Assembly (NCBI RefSeq): GCF_021083305.1
Contig: NZ_JAJFAY010000001.1
Coordinates: 1,178,001-1,242,000, forward strand
Direction: 5' to 3'
DNA: 64,000 bases
From: Haladaptatus sp. DYF46
GTDB taxonomy: Archaea > Halobacteriota > Halobacteria > Halobacteriales > Haladaptataceae
Part shown: positions 53,016-62,161 of the stretch, piece by piece
Layout of the letters: each line of letters begins with the position of its first letter
How positions within the stretch are numbered: the first letter of the stretch is position 1
Notes under the pieces: model-generated
What the model was told of the DNA's origin: nothing
Databases searched by the model: none
The model's input: only the letters and a program-made list of their open reading frames with translations
Program-made: the position numbers and the translations under genes

Positions 53016-54140
53016 TCAAAACCGGTCGAGCGAGAACAGGTCGATGTCGTGGCGACTCTCGCCGTCGATTGCGAGGTCCGCCAGAATCTCGCCGACGACG
53101 CTCGACAGTTTGAAGCCGTGACCCGAGAACCCGGCCGCGACGACGACCTGCGGGTGGTCGGGGAGGGTGTCGACGATGAAGTGTTCGTCCGGGGAGTTTG
53201 TGAACAGGCACGTCTCCAAGCGCATCATCGGCCCCGCCGCGTCGGGGAAATAGCGTTCCGTGAAGTCCCGGAGGACGCGCTCGTCGGCGGGCGTCGGTTC
53301 GGCTACGTCGTCCGGGTCCACTTCCTCGTGGAAGTGGTTGTATTTTCCCACTTTGTATCCCGGCACGCCGTACTCGGGGAAGCCGTAGAAGTAGCCCTCC
53401 GCACACTCCATGGAGAATACGGGGAACGAACCGGGCTGAAATCGTTCGGGGCGGTCCGGCTGAAACCAGCCCAATACCTGCCGCTCCGGGACTGCCTGCG
53501 TCTCCAAGGTCGGGAGGAGGTTCGCGGCCCACGCGCCCGCCGCGACGACCATCGTGTCGGCGGTGTAGCTGTCCGTTTCGGTTTCGACGCGGACGCCGCC
53601 GTCGGCGGTGGGTTCCCAGTCGAGGACGCTCTCCCGAGCGTGAATCTCCGCGCCGTGTCGATGGGCCGCGTTCACGTGGGCGACGACGCACTGTTCGACG
53701 TGGAGAAACCCGCCGTCCGGTTCGACGACGGCGTCGAACCCGTCCGGCAGGTCGTAGCCCGGATAGCGCTCGCCGAGTTCCGCACCCGAACACAGTTCGT
53801 GTGCCAACCCGTGTTTCTCGGCCGATTCGCGCGCTCCGCGGACTTTCTCGCTCCCCTCGGGTCCGGCGACGACGCATTCGGTTTTGTGGAGCAGGTCCGT
53901 CGGATGGCCCGCGTCCAACTCCTCCCACAGCTCGTAGGCGCGTTCGAGGAGGGGGACGTAGTCCGGGTGTTCGTAGTAGGCCTTCCGGATGATGCGGGTC
54001 AGGCCGTGAGACGACCCCATCGAATGCGGTATATCGTAGCGTTCGAGTCCCAAAACGTCCCGTCCGCGCTCGGCGAGGTGGGCCGCCGTCGCGCTCCCCA
54101 TGCCGCCGACCCCGACGACGATGGTGTCGTACTCCGTCAT
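53016..54140 (-). CDS. solA: N-methyl-tryptophan/sarcosine oxidase-like flavoprotein
   Basis: A 374-residue flavoprotein of the monomeric sarcosine oxidase/N-methyltryptophan oxidase (MTOX) family. Start MTEYDTIVVGVGGMGSATAA is the FAD loop; GSSHGLTRIIRKAYYEHPDY is the family-specific block; RLETCLFTNSPDEHFIVDTL contains the Cys that binds FAD covalently in MSOX. VVAAGFSGHGFKLS is the final FAD segment. It oxidises N-methyl amino acids to amino acids, formaldehyde and H2O2. The ATG at 54140 is chosen over 54149. Gene symbol follows the closest named relative. Confidence 0.88.
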   Translation of the reverse strand: MTEYDTIVVGVGGMGSATAAHLAERGRDVLGLERYDIPHSMGSSHGLTRIIRKAYYEHPDYVPLLERAYELWEELDAGHPTDLLHKTECVVAGPEGSEKVRGARESAEKHGLAHELCSGAELGERYPGYDLPDGFDAVVEPDGGFLHVEQCVVAHVNAAHRHGAEIHARESVLDWEPTADGGVRVETETDSYTADTMVVAAGAWAANLLPTLETQAVPERQVLGWFQPDRPERFQPGSFPVFSMECAEGYFYGFPEYGVPGYKVGKYNHFHEEVDPDDVAEPTPADERVLRDFTERYFPDAAGPMMRLETCLFTNSPDEHFIVDTLPDHPQVVVAAGFSGHGFKLSSVVGEILADLAIDGESRHDIDLFSLDRF

Positions 54141-54312
54141 TCGTTCCAATCGTGACCCCCGGTGGCAATGAACGTGAGGGTCGGGGCGGGGGATTGGGGG
54201 CGGTGGCTCCAGTCCGATCGGTCCGTCGTCGTCCCAATCGGGTTCACGGAGTCGTTGTCCTAACCCCTCGATACGTCCGAAGAATAGCGCTTCCGTGGAC
54301 CGATACAGATAT

Positions 54313-54978
54313 ATGCACGAGGTGAATATCCGGTGGAAACGGCCGCTCGACGGTCGTGATATCGTGACGGAACAGACCGACTACTTCGACGACAGAATCG
54401 CGGACGCGATCCTGCACGGTTCGCCATACGAGCGACTGCGCGTCCGACGGAACAGCCTCTTCGATCAACGCATCCCGACGAAATTAGCGTGGCAGAGCGC
54501 CATCCTCCTCGTCCTCTCGCTCGTCGCACCGATTACTCTCGGCTATTCGGGGGCGGTCGCGGCGCTGTTTCCGGGTGCGACGCCGCTCGCGTCCTCGCCG
54601 GTCATCCTGATGCCGGGCGTGCTCGCACTCGTCATCGAAACCGGGGCAGCGACGGGACACCTCGCAGTCGCTGCGACGCTCCTCTCTGGTGAATCGGACC
54701 TCAGCACGCGACGGATGCGCCAACTGCTGAGCGTCGAGGAGATGGCGTCGTTCTACGGCCTCATCGGCGGGGCGTTGCTCCTCGCGATAACGGTGACCTT
54801 CTTCCTCCTCGGCTACGCGGGGGTGGAGACGATTCAGCAGTACACGGCCACGGGAGCGCAGGGGCCGTTCGATGCCTCCGGAACGGGATTGAGCGTACTC
54901 GCCGTCTCCGCCGTCTCGTTCGTCGGCAGCGTCATGCTCTTCGCGGGAAGCCGTCTGCTCGACAGCCGAATGCGGTAG
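54313..54978 (+). CDS. Unidentified membrane protein
   Basis: A protein of about 221 residues. A polar N-terminal region (MHEVNIRWKRPLDGRDIVTE, about 60 residues) precedes five membrane segments. LSVEEMASFYGLIGGALLLA lies in the middle. The ATG at 54313 is favoured; the longest frame starts at a GTG at 54295. I do not recognise the family. Flanked by solA (divergent) and the DUF7344 gene (same strand, 57 bases). Confidence 0.68.
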   Translation: MHEVNIRWKRPLDGRDIVTEQTDYFDDRIADAILHGSPYERLRVRRNSLFDQRIPTKLAWQSAILLVLSLVAPITLGYSGAVAALFPGATPLASSPVILMPGVLALVIETGAATGHLAVAATLLSGESDLSTRRMRQLLSVEEMASFYGLIGGALLLAITVTFFLLGYAGVETIQQYTATGAQGPFDASGTGLSVLAVSAVSFVGSVMLFAGSRLLDSRMR

Positions 54979-55035
54979 TCGCCGGGACAGAACGCTTACT
55001 GACGTTCACGGCGTATCGGTAACGGGGGAGTCGAA

Positions 55036-55416
55036 ATGGGGAAGGACTTCGCGGACAAGCTATACGAAATCCTGTTGGACACGTCGCTCGAAGACGACGT
55101 GTATCGAGCGCTGGCGGACCGTACCCGCCGGTACGCCGTCTACACGCTGCTGGAGTGGAACCGGGTTTCGATGGACGAACTGGCCGACGTCCTCACCGGG
55201 TGGCTCCACGCGAGCGAGTATCGAATGGCGACCCCGACGGACCGCCAGCAGGTCGTCACGGAACTGCGACACGAACACGTCGAGATGCTGCGGAAGGCGG
55301 GACTGGCCAGCTACGATTCGAACGAGAACCGCCTCGTACTTCCCGAACTGTCGCGACCGGTGGACCGACTGCTTCGGTGGGCGCGAGCGAACGAATATTC
55401 AACTGACGCCAACTGA
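55036..55416 (+). CDS. DUF7344 winged-helix protein
   Basis: A 126-residue protein with the DUF7344 pattern DVYRALADRTRRYAVYTLLE (ArsR-like helix), WNRVSMDELADVLTG and the wing segment RHEHVEMLRKAGLASYDSNE. These are haloarchaeal winged-helix DNA-binding regulators. The N-terminus (MGKDFADKLYEILLDTSLED) is a short helix. It precedes the DICT protein by 33 bases on the same strand; DUF7344 regulators are often found near signalling genes, so the two probably act together. Confidence 0.82.
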   Translation: MGKDFADKLYEILLDTSLEDDVYRALADRTRRYAVYTLLEWNRVSMDELADVLTGWLHASEYRMATPTDRQQVVTELRHEHVEMLRKAGLASYDSNENRLVLPELSRPVDRLLRWARANEYSTDAN

Positions 55417-55449
55417 CGGACCTGACACGACGCTACCGGAGGAGTTCGA

Positions 55450-56160
55450 ATGGACCTTCGAGAAGCCATCGACGACGTACGGCGCAAACGGAAGACGCTC
55501 ATCGTCTACAGCGACGACGCGACCGACATCGCCGACGAGTTCGAGAGCAAGAACGTCACCGTACAGTACAGGCGACTTCGGGGCGTCGGGCCGGACGAGT
55601 TCCTCGTCATCCGCGACGAAGACGGATTCGAGGGTGCGATCGGACTCACGGCGCTTCGGGAGTTTCTCACGCCGCCGGTCCTCGTGCCGTGGAGCGACGA
55701 GTTCGACCCGTCGTCGTTCCGCGACCTCGTGGCGCTCCTCGACCGAACGCTGTTCACCTCCTTCGACAAACGGCAGATGCTGGCCGCGAGTCGCGAGTTC
55801 GAGGACCGCGCGTGGCGCGTCGGCGACGGTACGATCCACGTCGGGTTTCAGTCGCTGTCGGCCTTTCGGGACCAGACGGAGGTCTACCGCCACCTCGCGA
55901 ACGAGACGGACCTCGACATCCACATCTACGGGCGGGCGGACTGGGGTCCGCCGCGGATTCCGAACACGACGTTTCACGCCGAAACGTCGGGGGAAATCGG
56001 CGCGGTGTGGTTCATCGTCTACGACGGCGGGGGCGACGACCGGCAGAAATGCGCTTTGGTCGCCGAGGAACGGGGAGAAGGTCGGTATTTCGGCTTCTGG
56101 ACGTACGATATCTCGACCGTCGATGACCTCCGTGTGCACCTCGAAGAGAGGTACGGGTGA
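55450..56160 (+). CDS. DICT sensory domain protein
   Basis: A 236-residue protein composed of a DICT (diguanylate cyclase and two-component system-related) sensory domain: DLREAIDDVRRKRKTLIVYS at the start, SLSAFRDQTEVYRHLANETD in the middle and the ending WTYDISTVDDLRVHLEERYG. No kinase or output domain is fused, so it probably senses a signal for a partner. Its gene follows a DUF7344 regulator gene 33 bases upstream. Start ATG at 55450. Confidence 0.84.
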   Translation: MDLREAIDDVRRKRKTLIVYSDDATDIADEFESKNVTVQYRRLRGVGPDEFLVIRDEDGFEGAIGLTALREFLTPPVLVPWSDEFDPSSFRDLVALLDRTLFTSFDKRQMLAASREFEDRAWRVGDGTIHVGFQSLSAFRDQTEVYRHLANETDLDIHIYGRADWGPPRIPNTTFHAETSGEIGAVWFIVYDGGGDDRQKCALVAEERGEGRYFGFWTYDISTVDDLRVHLEERYG

Positions 56161-56268
56161 CCGGACGGGACTCGTTCTGCGGACGAAGGACGAACACCGT
56201 TCGGACGGACGGGCAAAGTCGGTGTGGCAGTCCATTTAACCATCCGGGCGTCCGTGTTTCGGTAGCTA

Positions 56269-57051
56269 ATGAGTTATCGAGACGCGGTCATGGGGGCGAA
56301 GTACGCCGGCGGGTCGAACGAGCAAGCGACCGCGCTCCATCAGCGACGGCTCGAAGCCGTCGTCGAGGGTGCAGGGTACTTCGACTTCGACGCGCCGCGG
56401 GGAATCGTCGTCCACGTCGTTCCGACCGGCGTCTACGACGACGGGTACGCCATCGACCTCGGGGAACACGGCGTGCTGCCCGAAGCGAACCCGTCGCGGC
56501 CGAAACAACTCCCCGTCCTCGGCCGCGACGGTGCTCACGGGTCGTGGACGGGCGACGGGTTCGGGGCAGCAGTCCGCGATGACGGTCGCTGTACCGGCTA
56601 CGCACACCTGTTCTCGAACGGCGTCGTGGAAGCCGTCTCGGCGATTCCGTTCGAGGGGGACACGAAGAGCGCGACGGACGAATCGCCGACGCTCGACGGT
56701 CGAACCCTCGAACTCGGTCTGACGCGGTGTGTCCGCCGATACCTGCGCGTACTCTCCTATCATCAGCGTACGGCCCCGGTTCACGTCACGCTGAGCGCTT
56801 TCGGCACGGAGGGCGTCCGGCTCGAAGCGGGGGGAACGGCGGACGACTCGGAAGCGATCGGAGAGTATATGATTATTAATGAAGACATACTTGCCCCGTT
56901 CCCGGTCACGCTCGAAAACTTCGACGTGGACGTTCGGGAGGCGCTGGCCGACCCCATCGACGCGCTCTGGCGGGGTACCGGTCGCCCCGCCTCACCATTC
57001 GTTTCCGGCGATGAGTGGACGCTCCGGTCCGAGTTCTCCCGAATCAAGTGA
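56269..57051 (+). CDS. Unrecognised conserved-looking protein, 260 residues
   Basis: An acidic soluble protein with a good haloarchaeal composition. The first 40 residues are helical (AVMGAKYAGGSNEQATALHQ), then a beta-rich part with RGIVVHVVPTGVYDDGYAID and a region GRTLELGLTRCVRRYLRVLS, and finally VTLSAFGTEGVRLEAGG. The chain of IVVHVVP and LRVL-PVHV-LSA strands recalls the C-terminal part of Alba_2 (AlbA/Schlafen-like) proteins, without an N-terminal ATPase domain. I do not assign a function. ATG at 56269 chosen. It stands alone. Confidence 0.7.
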   Translation: MSYRDAVMGAKYAGGSNEQATALHQRRLEAVVEGAGYFDFDAPRGIVVHVVPTGVYDDGYAIDLGEHGVLPEANPSRPKQLPVLGRDGAHGSWTGDGFGAAVRDDGRCTGYAHLFSNGVVEAVSAIPFEGDTKSATDESPTLDGRTLELGLTRCVRRYLRVLSYHQRTAPVHVTLSAFGTEGVRLEAGGTADDSEAIGEYMIINEDILAPFPVTLENFDVDVREALADPIDALWRGTGRPASPFVSGDEWTLRSEFSRIK

Positions 57052-57379
57052 GCGGATGTCGAGCGTCGGGGCGTCGTCCGGACCGACCCGACACGGTCAT
57101 ACTGTCCGACATATCTCGAAACCCCCCCATAATCACAACAAAATGAGTCAATAATTACGCCGGGACGACCGACTTCTTTTCCGCACTCCAGTCCCACATT
57201 GACGACACATTCTCCCGGATATCATTGCTGGAATGAACTTCGTAGGCCCGGCTTACCGCTTTCGACCGCTCGTATCAGGCACCCAATAACAATGGTTGGC
57301 TCAGTAAAAAAGATTCGACAGTTGCTCACATCCGCGGACTGCGGACGAGCGGCGAACCCACCAACGAATCACAAAACAC
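57052..57379. other. Intergenic region upstream of the peptide transporter
   Basis: 328 bases containing AT-rich patches near 57120-57155 and 57285-57320. No reading frame of interest. The promoter of the dipeptide transporter operon should lie here; I could not single out a convincing TATA element. Confidence 0.5.
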
Positions 57380-58996
57380 ATGACGAAAAAAAGCACCAAC
57401 CAAGACTCGATAAAGCGACGACGGCTTCTCCAGGGCCTCGGTGCGACCGGCATCGCGGCGTTCGCCGGTTGCGCCGGTAGTCAGCAGGGCGGAGGCGGCG
57501 GCGGTGATGGCGGTGATGGCGGTGGCGGCGGGAAGTTGAACATGGCGCAGGTCAAAAGCCCGCTCGAATTCGACCCCATCGTTCTCAACGACGTGCCGTC
57601 CCAACAGGTATCGAGCCGCGTGTTCGATAGCTTGTACACGTACGACTCGGGTATCAAGGTCGTTCCGAAGATGGCGACGAGCATGCCGACGGTGAAGAAC
57701 AACGGCAAGACGTACATCGTGGAGATGAAGAAGGGCCTCAAGTTCCAAAACGGGGACCCCGTCACGCCCGAAGACGTGAAATACTCGTTCGAGGCACCCG
57801 TCAAGGAGGAGACCGAGAACGCCTCGACGTTTTCGATGATCGGATCGATTTCCCCGATGGGGAAACGCAAGGTCAAGTTCGATTTGAAATACCCGTACGG
57901 ACCGTTCATCAACTCCCTGACAGCGGGTATCGTCCCGAAGAGCGTCAGGGAGAAGAACAAACAGAAGTTCAACAAGCAGAACCCCATCGGTGCCGGGCCG
58001 TTCAAATTTGATGACTGGCAGGAGGGCAATTTCGCCAGGATATCGCGCTGGGACGACTACTGGGGCAAGCCGGAACCGAACCTCTCCGAGGTGAAGTTCG
58101 TCCCCGTCGAGGAACCCACGACCCGGTTGACGAGTTTACAAACCAACGAGAACGACGTCATCGAGGAGATCCCACCGAAGCTCTGGAAGCAGGTCCAGAA
58201 CATGAACGATGCGTCCATCGAGGAGGTCCTCGGAATGGGCTACTTCTATCTCGCGTTCAACTGCAAGAACGGTCCGACGACCGACCCGAAGGTACGCGAG
58301 GCCATCGACTACTGCTTCGACATGGACCAAGCCGTGTCGAACTTCGTCGAACCGACGGGTGTCCGCCAGTACAGTCCGTTCCCGAAGCAGATAGCCGATA
58401 ACTGGGGATTCCCGACGAAGAAGTGGAAGAACATCGCCCACGACAAGAACATCGATAAGGCGAAATCCATGTTGAACAGTTCGGACAAAGTTCCGAACAA
58501 CTGGAACGCCAACATCATCGTTCCGCCGGACGACAAGCGCCAGCAACTCGGCGTCACCGTGGCGAACGGCCTGAAGGAGGCCGGCTACAACGCCAACGTG
58601 CAGCGCCTCGACTGGGGTGCCTTCCTCAACAAGTTCGTTTCGGGGAAGCCGAGCGACTACAACATGTACACGCTGGGATGGTCCGGCACCCCCGACCCCG
58701 ACGCGTTCACGTACTACTTCTTCACGAAGGAGGCGCACGGGACGAACGACGGCACGTTCTACAACGGCATCAACGAGAAGATCGTGAAGGCGCGGAAATC
58801 CGCGAACCACGCCAAGCGGAAGAAACTGTACACCACCGCAATCACGAAGATGCTGAACGACCGGGCACACCTCCCGGCGTACAACTTGAAGAACAGTTTC
58901 GGGGTGAAGAACAAAGTGAAGGGGTTCAAGGCGCATCCGGTGTCGAGTTTCGTCCTCTCGACGGACTACACCAACGTCTCCATGGGGACGCAATAG
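57380..58996 (+). CDS. Peptide ABC transporter substrate-binding lipoprotein (SBP family 5)
   Basis: A 538-residue extracellular binding protein. The N-terminus MTKKSTNQDSIKRRRLLQGL then AAFAGC is a Tat signal with lipobox Cys; a Gly-rich linker (QGGGGGGDG) follows. The body contains SVREKNKQKFNKQNPIGAGP, EVKFVPVEEPTTRLTSLQTN, and a C-terminal RAHLPAYNLKNSF, typical of DppA/OppA proteins. It binds peptides or nickel-type ligands outside the membrane. First of a five-gene operon with spacings of 39, 1, 12 and 2 bases, so the system is complete. Confidence 0.9.
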   Translation: MTKKSTNQDSIKRRRLLQGLGATGIAAFAGCAGSQQGGGGGGDGGDGGGGGKLNMAQVKSPLEFDPIVLNDVPSQQVSSRVFDSLYTYDSGIKVVPKMATSMPTVKNNGKTYIVEMKKGLKFQNGDPVTPEDVKYSFEAPVKEETENASTFSMIGSISPMGKRKVKFDLKYPYGPFINSLTAGIVPKSVREKNKQKFNKQNPIGAGPFKFDDWQEGNFARISRWDDYWGKPEPNLSEVKFVPVEEPTTRLTSLQTNENDVIEEIPPKLWKQVQNMNDASIEEVLGMGYFYLAFNCKNGPTTDPKVREAIDYCFDMDQAVSNFVEPTGVRQYSPFPKQIADNWGFPTKKWKNIAHDKNIDKAKSMLNSSDKVPNNWNANIIVPPDDKRQQLGVTVANGLKEAGYNANVQRLDWGAFLNKFVSGKPSDYNMYTLGWSGTPDPDAFTYYFFTKEAHGTNDGTFYNGINEKIVKARKSANHAKRKKLYTTAITKMLNDRAHLPAYNLKNSFGVKNKVKGFKAHPVSSFVLSTDYTNVSMGTQ

Positions 58997-59035
58997 CGCG
59001 ACACCCGCTTTCGGTACGATCGATCGACAATACAC

Positions 59036-60034
59036 ATGGGAATCCTCCGCTACACGATTCGACGCTTGTTACAGGCCATCCCCGTCCTCATCGGCATCGT
59101 CACGATAACGTTTCTGTTGACGAACGCGATTCCGGGCGACCCCGTTCAGATAATGCTCGGGCCGTCGCCGAGCGCACAGATGGTCGATCAAATACGTGCA
59201 CAGTACGGACTCAACCAACCGCTTCCGGTCCGATACGTGAACTACCTCGCGTCGGTAGCGCAGGGGAACATGGGCCAGAGCATCTACTACGGCGTTCCCG
59301 TGACGACCAAAATCATGGAGCGCCTGCCGGTGACGCTCCTGCTCATGCTTTCGAGTTTCACGTTCGCCATCGTCGCGGCCGTTCCGCTCGGCATCATCTC
59401 CGCCAAACGACGCAACAAACCGACAGACCACGTGTCCCGGGTCGTCGCCCTCGCGGGCGTCAGCACGCCGTCGTTCTGGATCGGACTGATGCTCATCATC
59501 ATCTTCGCGTACTACCTGAACTGGCTTCCGGCGACGGGGCTGGTTCTGCCGTGGGCGAGTCCGAGTTCGGTCGAGGGGGCGTCCTCGCGCACCGACGTGC
59601 TCTGGCAGACGTTCACGCATCTGTTGTTGCCGACGCTCTCGCTCGGGACGCTTCAGATGGCCGCCATCACGCGGATCGAACGGTCATCGATGTTGGAGGT
59701 CCTCCAACAGGAGTACGTGAAGTTGGCGCGCGCCTACGGCGTCGCGGAGCGAACCATCGTGCGAAAACACGCGTTTCGGAACGCGCAACTGCCCGTCATC
59801 ACGGTCGTCGGACTCCAACTCACGTCGGCGCTCGGCGGTGCCGTGCTGACCGAAACCGTGTTCAACATCAACGGGATGGGACGGCTCATCATCACGGCGA
59901 TCAACAATCAGGATTATCCGCTGGTCATGGGGACGACGATATTCTTCGGCTTGACGTTCATCCTGGGCGTCGTCATCACCGATCTTTCGTACGCGTACAT
60001 CGACCCGCGAGTGACCTACGACGAGGTGGACTAA
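59036..60034 (+). CDS. dppB: Peptide ABC transporter permease, DppB type
   Basis: A 332-residue inner-membrane permease with six helices. N-terminus MGILRYTIRRLLQAIPVLIG, then GDPVQIMLGPSPS and QYGLNQPLPVRYVNYL, and the EAA loop EYVKLARAYGVAERTIVRKH, which docks onto the ATPases. Pairs with DppC. One base before the next gene. The start codon is the ATG at 59036. Confidence 0.93.
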   Translation: MGILRYTIRRLLQAIPVLIGIVTITFLLTNAIPGDPVQIMLGPSPSAQMVDQIRAQYGLNQPLPVRYVNYLASVAQGNMGQSIYYGVPVTTKIMERLPVTLLLMLSSFTFAIVAAVPLGIISAKRRNKPTDHVSRVVALAGVSTPSFWIGLMLIIIFAYYLNWLPATGLVLPWASPSSVEGASSRTDVLWQTFTHLLLPTLSLGTLQMAAITRIERSSMLEVLQQEYVKLARAYGVAERTIVRKHAFRNAQLPVITVVGLQLTSALGGAVLTETVFNINGMGRLIITAINNQDYPLVMGTTIFFGLTFILGVVITDLSYAYIDPRVTYDEVD

Positions 60035-60035
60035 G

Positions 60036-61025
60036 ATGGGAACAGGAGAAGCGAATTCGACGAACGTTCGTAACGCGAGCAGGAATGAACAGACCGACGA
60101 GGGCGGGAAGGTCGAGGCCCGCGTCGGGTGGCGATACACCCTCAGCCAGATACGCAAGGACACGACGGCGAGAATCGGGTTCTACACCATCGCCTTCATC
60201 CTCAGCCTCGCCGTGTTCGCGTGGATAGACGCGAAACTCTTCGATTACGCCATCGTCAGCAGTTTCTGGCACAATCCGGTGAACGACCCGACGAACGCCA
60301 AAATCCTGCGTCCCCCAGCGTGGACGAGCAACACGTTCGGGCCGGGGCTGTGGAAGTACCCGCTCGGAACCGACCACCGCGGTCGCGACATCCTCGTCAG
60401 GCTCGTCTACGGCTCCCGAATCGCCATGCAAGTCGGCATCGTCTCGACCGGATTCGGACTGATCTGCGGGACGCTCGTCGGTGCCGTCGCGGGCTATCAC
60501 GGCGGGTGGATAGACGACGTGCTGATGCGCTTTGCCGAGACGCTGTACGCGATTCCGTTCCTCGTGTTGGTCATCGCGTTCATGGCCGCGTTCGGTCGCG
60601 ACCTGACGTTCGCAATGATCGGCGTGGGCATCACGACGATTCCGGTGTTCGCCCGCCTGATTCGGTCGCGGGTGGTCAGCGTCCGCGAGGAGGAGTACGT
60701 CGAGGCGGCCAAAGCGGCGGGCGTCCGCGACCGCAACATCATCCTCCGGCACGTGATTCCCAACAGTTTCGCGCCGGTCCTCGTGCAGGCGACGTTGCAG
60801 GTCGGCATCAGCATCCTCATCGTCGCCGGGCTCTCGTTCCTCGGATTCGGCGCACAGCCCCCCACCCCGTCGTGGGGACAGATGCTGAACCAGTCGCGGG
60901 GGTACATGCTTCCCGACCCGTGGTTCAGCCTCTGGCCGGGAGTCGCCATCCTCGTCACCGTGATGGGGTTCAACCTGCTCGGCGACGGCCTGCGCGACGC
61001 GCTCGACCCGCGAATCAAGAACTAA
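60036..61025 (+). CDS. dppC: Peptide ABC transporter permease, DppC type
   Basis: A 329-residue permease with an N-terminal soluble region (NQTDEGGKVEARVGWRYT), a first helix at about 50-68, then five more. HPLGTDxxGRD is seen as YPLGTDHRGRDILVRL; the EAA loop is EEYVEAAKAAGVRDRNIILR. Binds DppB to make the pore. Followed by the ATPase gene after 12 bases. Confidence 0.93.
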   Translation: MGTGEANSTNVRNASRNEQTDEGGKVEARVGWRYTLSQIRKDTTARIGFYTIAFILSLAVFAWIDAKLFDYAIVSSFWHNPVNDPTNAKILRPPAWTSNTFGPGLWKYPLGTDHRGRDILVRLVYGSRIAMQVGIVSTGFGLICGTLVGAVAGYHGGWIDDVLMRFAETLYAIPFLVLVIAFMAAFGRDLTFAMIGVGITTIPVFARLIRSRVVSVREEEYVEAAKAAGVRDRNIILRHVIPNSFAPVLVQATLQVGISILIVAGLSFLGFGAQPPTPSWGQMLNQSRGYMLPDPWFSLWPGVAILVTVMGFNLLGDGLRDALDPRIKN

Positions 61026-61037
61026 CGAGACCACACC

Positions 61038-62159
61038 ATGACTGATACACTGTTACACATCGACGACCTGAAAACCCAGTTCTTCACCGAGGAGGGCGTC
61101 GTCCGCGCGGTGGACGGCATCTCCTTCGACGTGAACGAAGGCGAAATCGTCGGCCTCGTGGGAGAATCCGGGGCCGGAAAGAGCGTCGCCGCACAGAGCA
61201 TCCTGCGTCTCATCGACCCGCCCGGCGAAATCGTGGGCGGCGAGGTTCGGTTCCGGGACGAGGTGCTGTTCGGACTCGAAGAGGGACCGAACGGCGAACT
61301 CCGGGAACGCGACGAGATGCTGTCGAACGAGGAGATGCGCCGCCGGATTCGCGGCCGCGAAATCGCCATCATCTTTCAAGACCCGATGGAGAGCCTGAAT
61401 CCCGTGTTCACGGTTGGAAATCAACTTCGCGAGTTCATCAAGATCAACCGCAACCTCTCGAAATCGGAGGCCAAGGAGGAGGCGATAGGGATGCTCCGCG
61501 AGGTCGGCATCCCGGAACCGGTGGAGCGGTACGACAACTATCCCCACCAGTTCTCGGGTGGGATGCGCCAGCGCGTCCTCATCGCCATGGCGTTGGCCTG
61601 CGAGCCGAGTCTCATCATCGCCGACGAACCGACGACGGCGCTCGACGTGACCGTCGAGGGACAAATCCTCTCGCTCGTGGACGAACTACAGGACAAGTAC
61701 GACACGAGTTTCGTCTGGGTCACACACGACATGGGCGTGGTCGCCGAACTCTGTGACCGCGTGAACGTGATGTACCTCGGCGAAATCGTCGAGCAGGCGA
61801 CCGCGGACGACCTGTTCTACGACACGAAACACCCCTACACCGAAGCGCTCTTGGACTCCATGCCGCGACCCGACCAGACCGTCGATGAGTTGAACCCGAT
61901 TCGGGGCGTCATGCCCGAAGCCATCGACCCGCCGCGCGGCTGTCGGTTCCACACGCGCTGTCCAGACGCCCGCGAAGTCTGTACCGAGGTCCACCCCGAT
62001 TGCAGGGAAGTATCGGACTCCGAGGGAGCGTCCCACAAAGCGGCGTGCGTGAAACACGACGCCTTCGACGTGGGCTACGAGTTCAGCGACCCCATCGAGA
62101 TACGGGCCGAGACCGGCATCACGGGCGACGTCGTCACCGACCCGCAGGAGGGTGACTGA
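61038..62159 (+). CDS. dppD: Peptide ABC transporter ATP-binding protein, DppD type
   Basis: A 373-residue ATPase. Walker A GESGAGKS, signature [16 protein letters not shown], Walker [13 protein letters not shown] and the switch His in [10 protein letters not shown]. The oligopeptide-transporter C-terminal domain ends with [20 protein letters not shown] and HKAACVKH, where Cys residues can hold an Fe-S cluster. An inserted loop after the Walker A region ([20 protein letters not shown]) is longer than in bacteria. Together with DppF it drives import. Confidence 0.94.
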   Translation: MTDTLLHIDDLKTQFFTEEGVVRAVDGISFDVNEGEIVGLVGESGAGKSVAAQSILRLIDPPGEIVGGEVRFRDEVLFGLEEGPNGELRERDEMLSNEEMRRRIRGREIAIIFQDPMESLNPVFTVGNQLREFIKINRNLSKSEAKEEAIGMLREVGIPEPVERYDNYPHQFSGGMRQRVLIAMALACEPSLIIADEPTTALDVTVEGQILSLVDELQDKYDTSFVWVTHDMGVVAELCDRVNVMYLGEIVEQATADDLFYDTKHPYTEALLDSMPRPDQTVDELNPIRGVMPEAIDPPRGCRFHTRCPDAREVCTEVHPDCREVSDSEGASHKAACVKHDAFDVGYEFSDPIEIRAETGITGDVVTDPQEGD

Positions 62160-62161
62160 CC

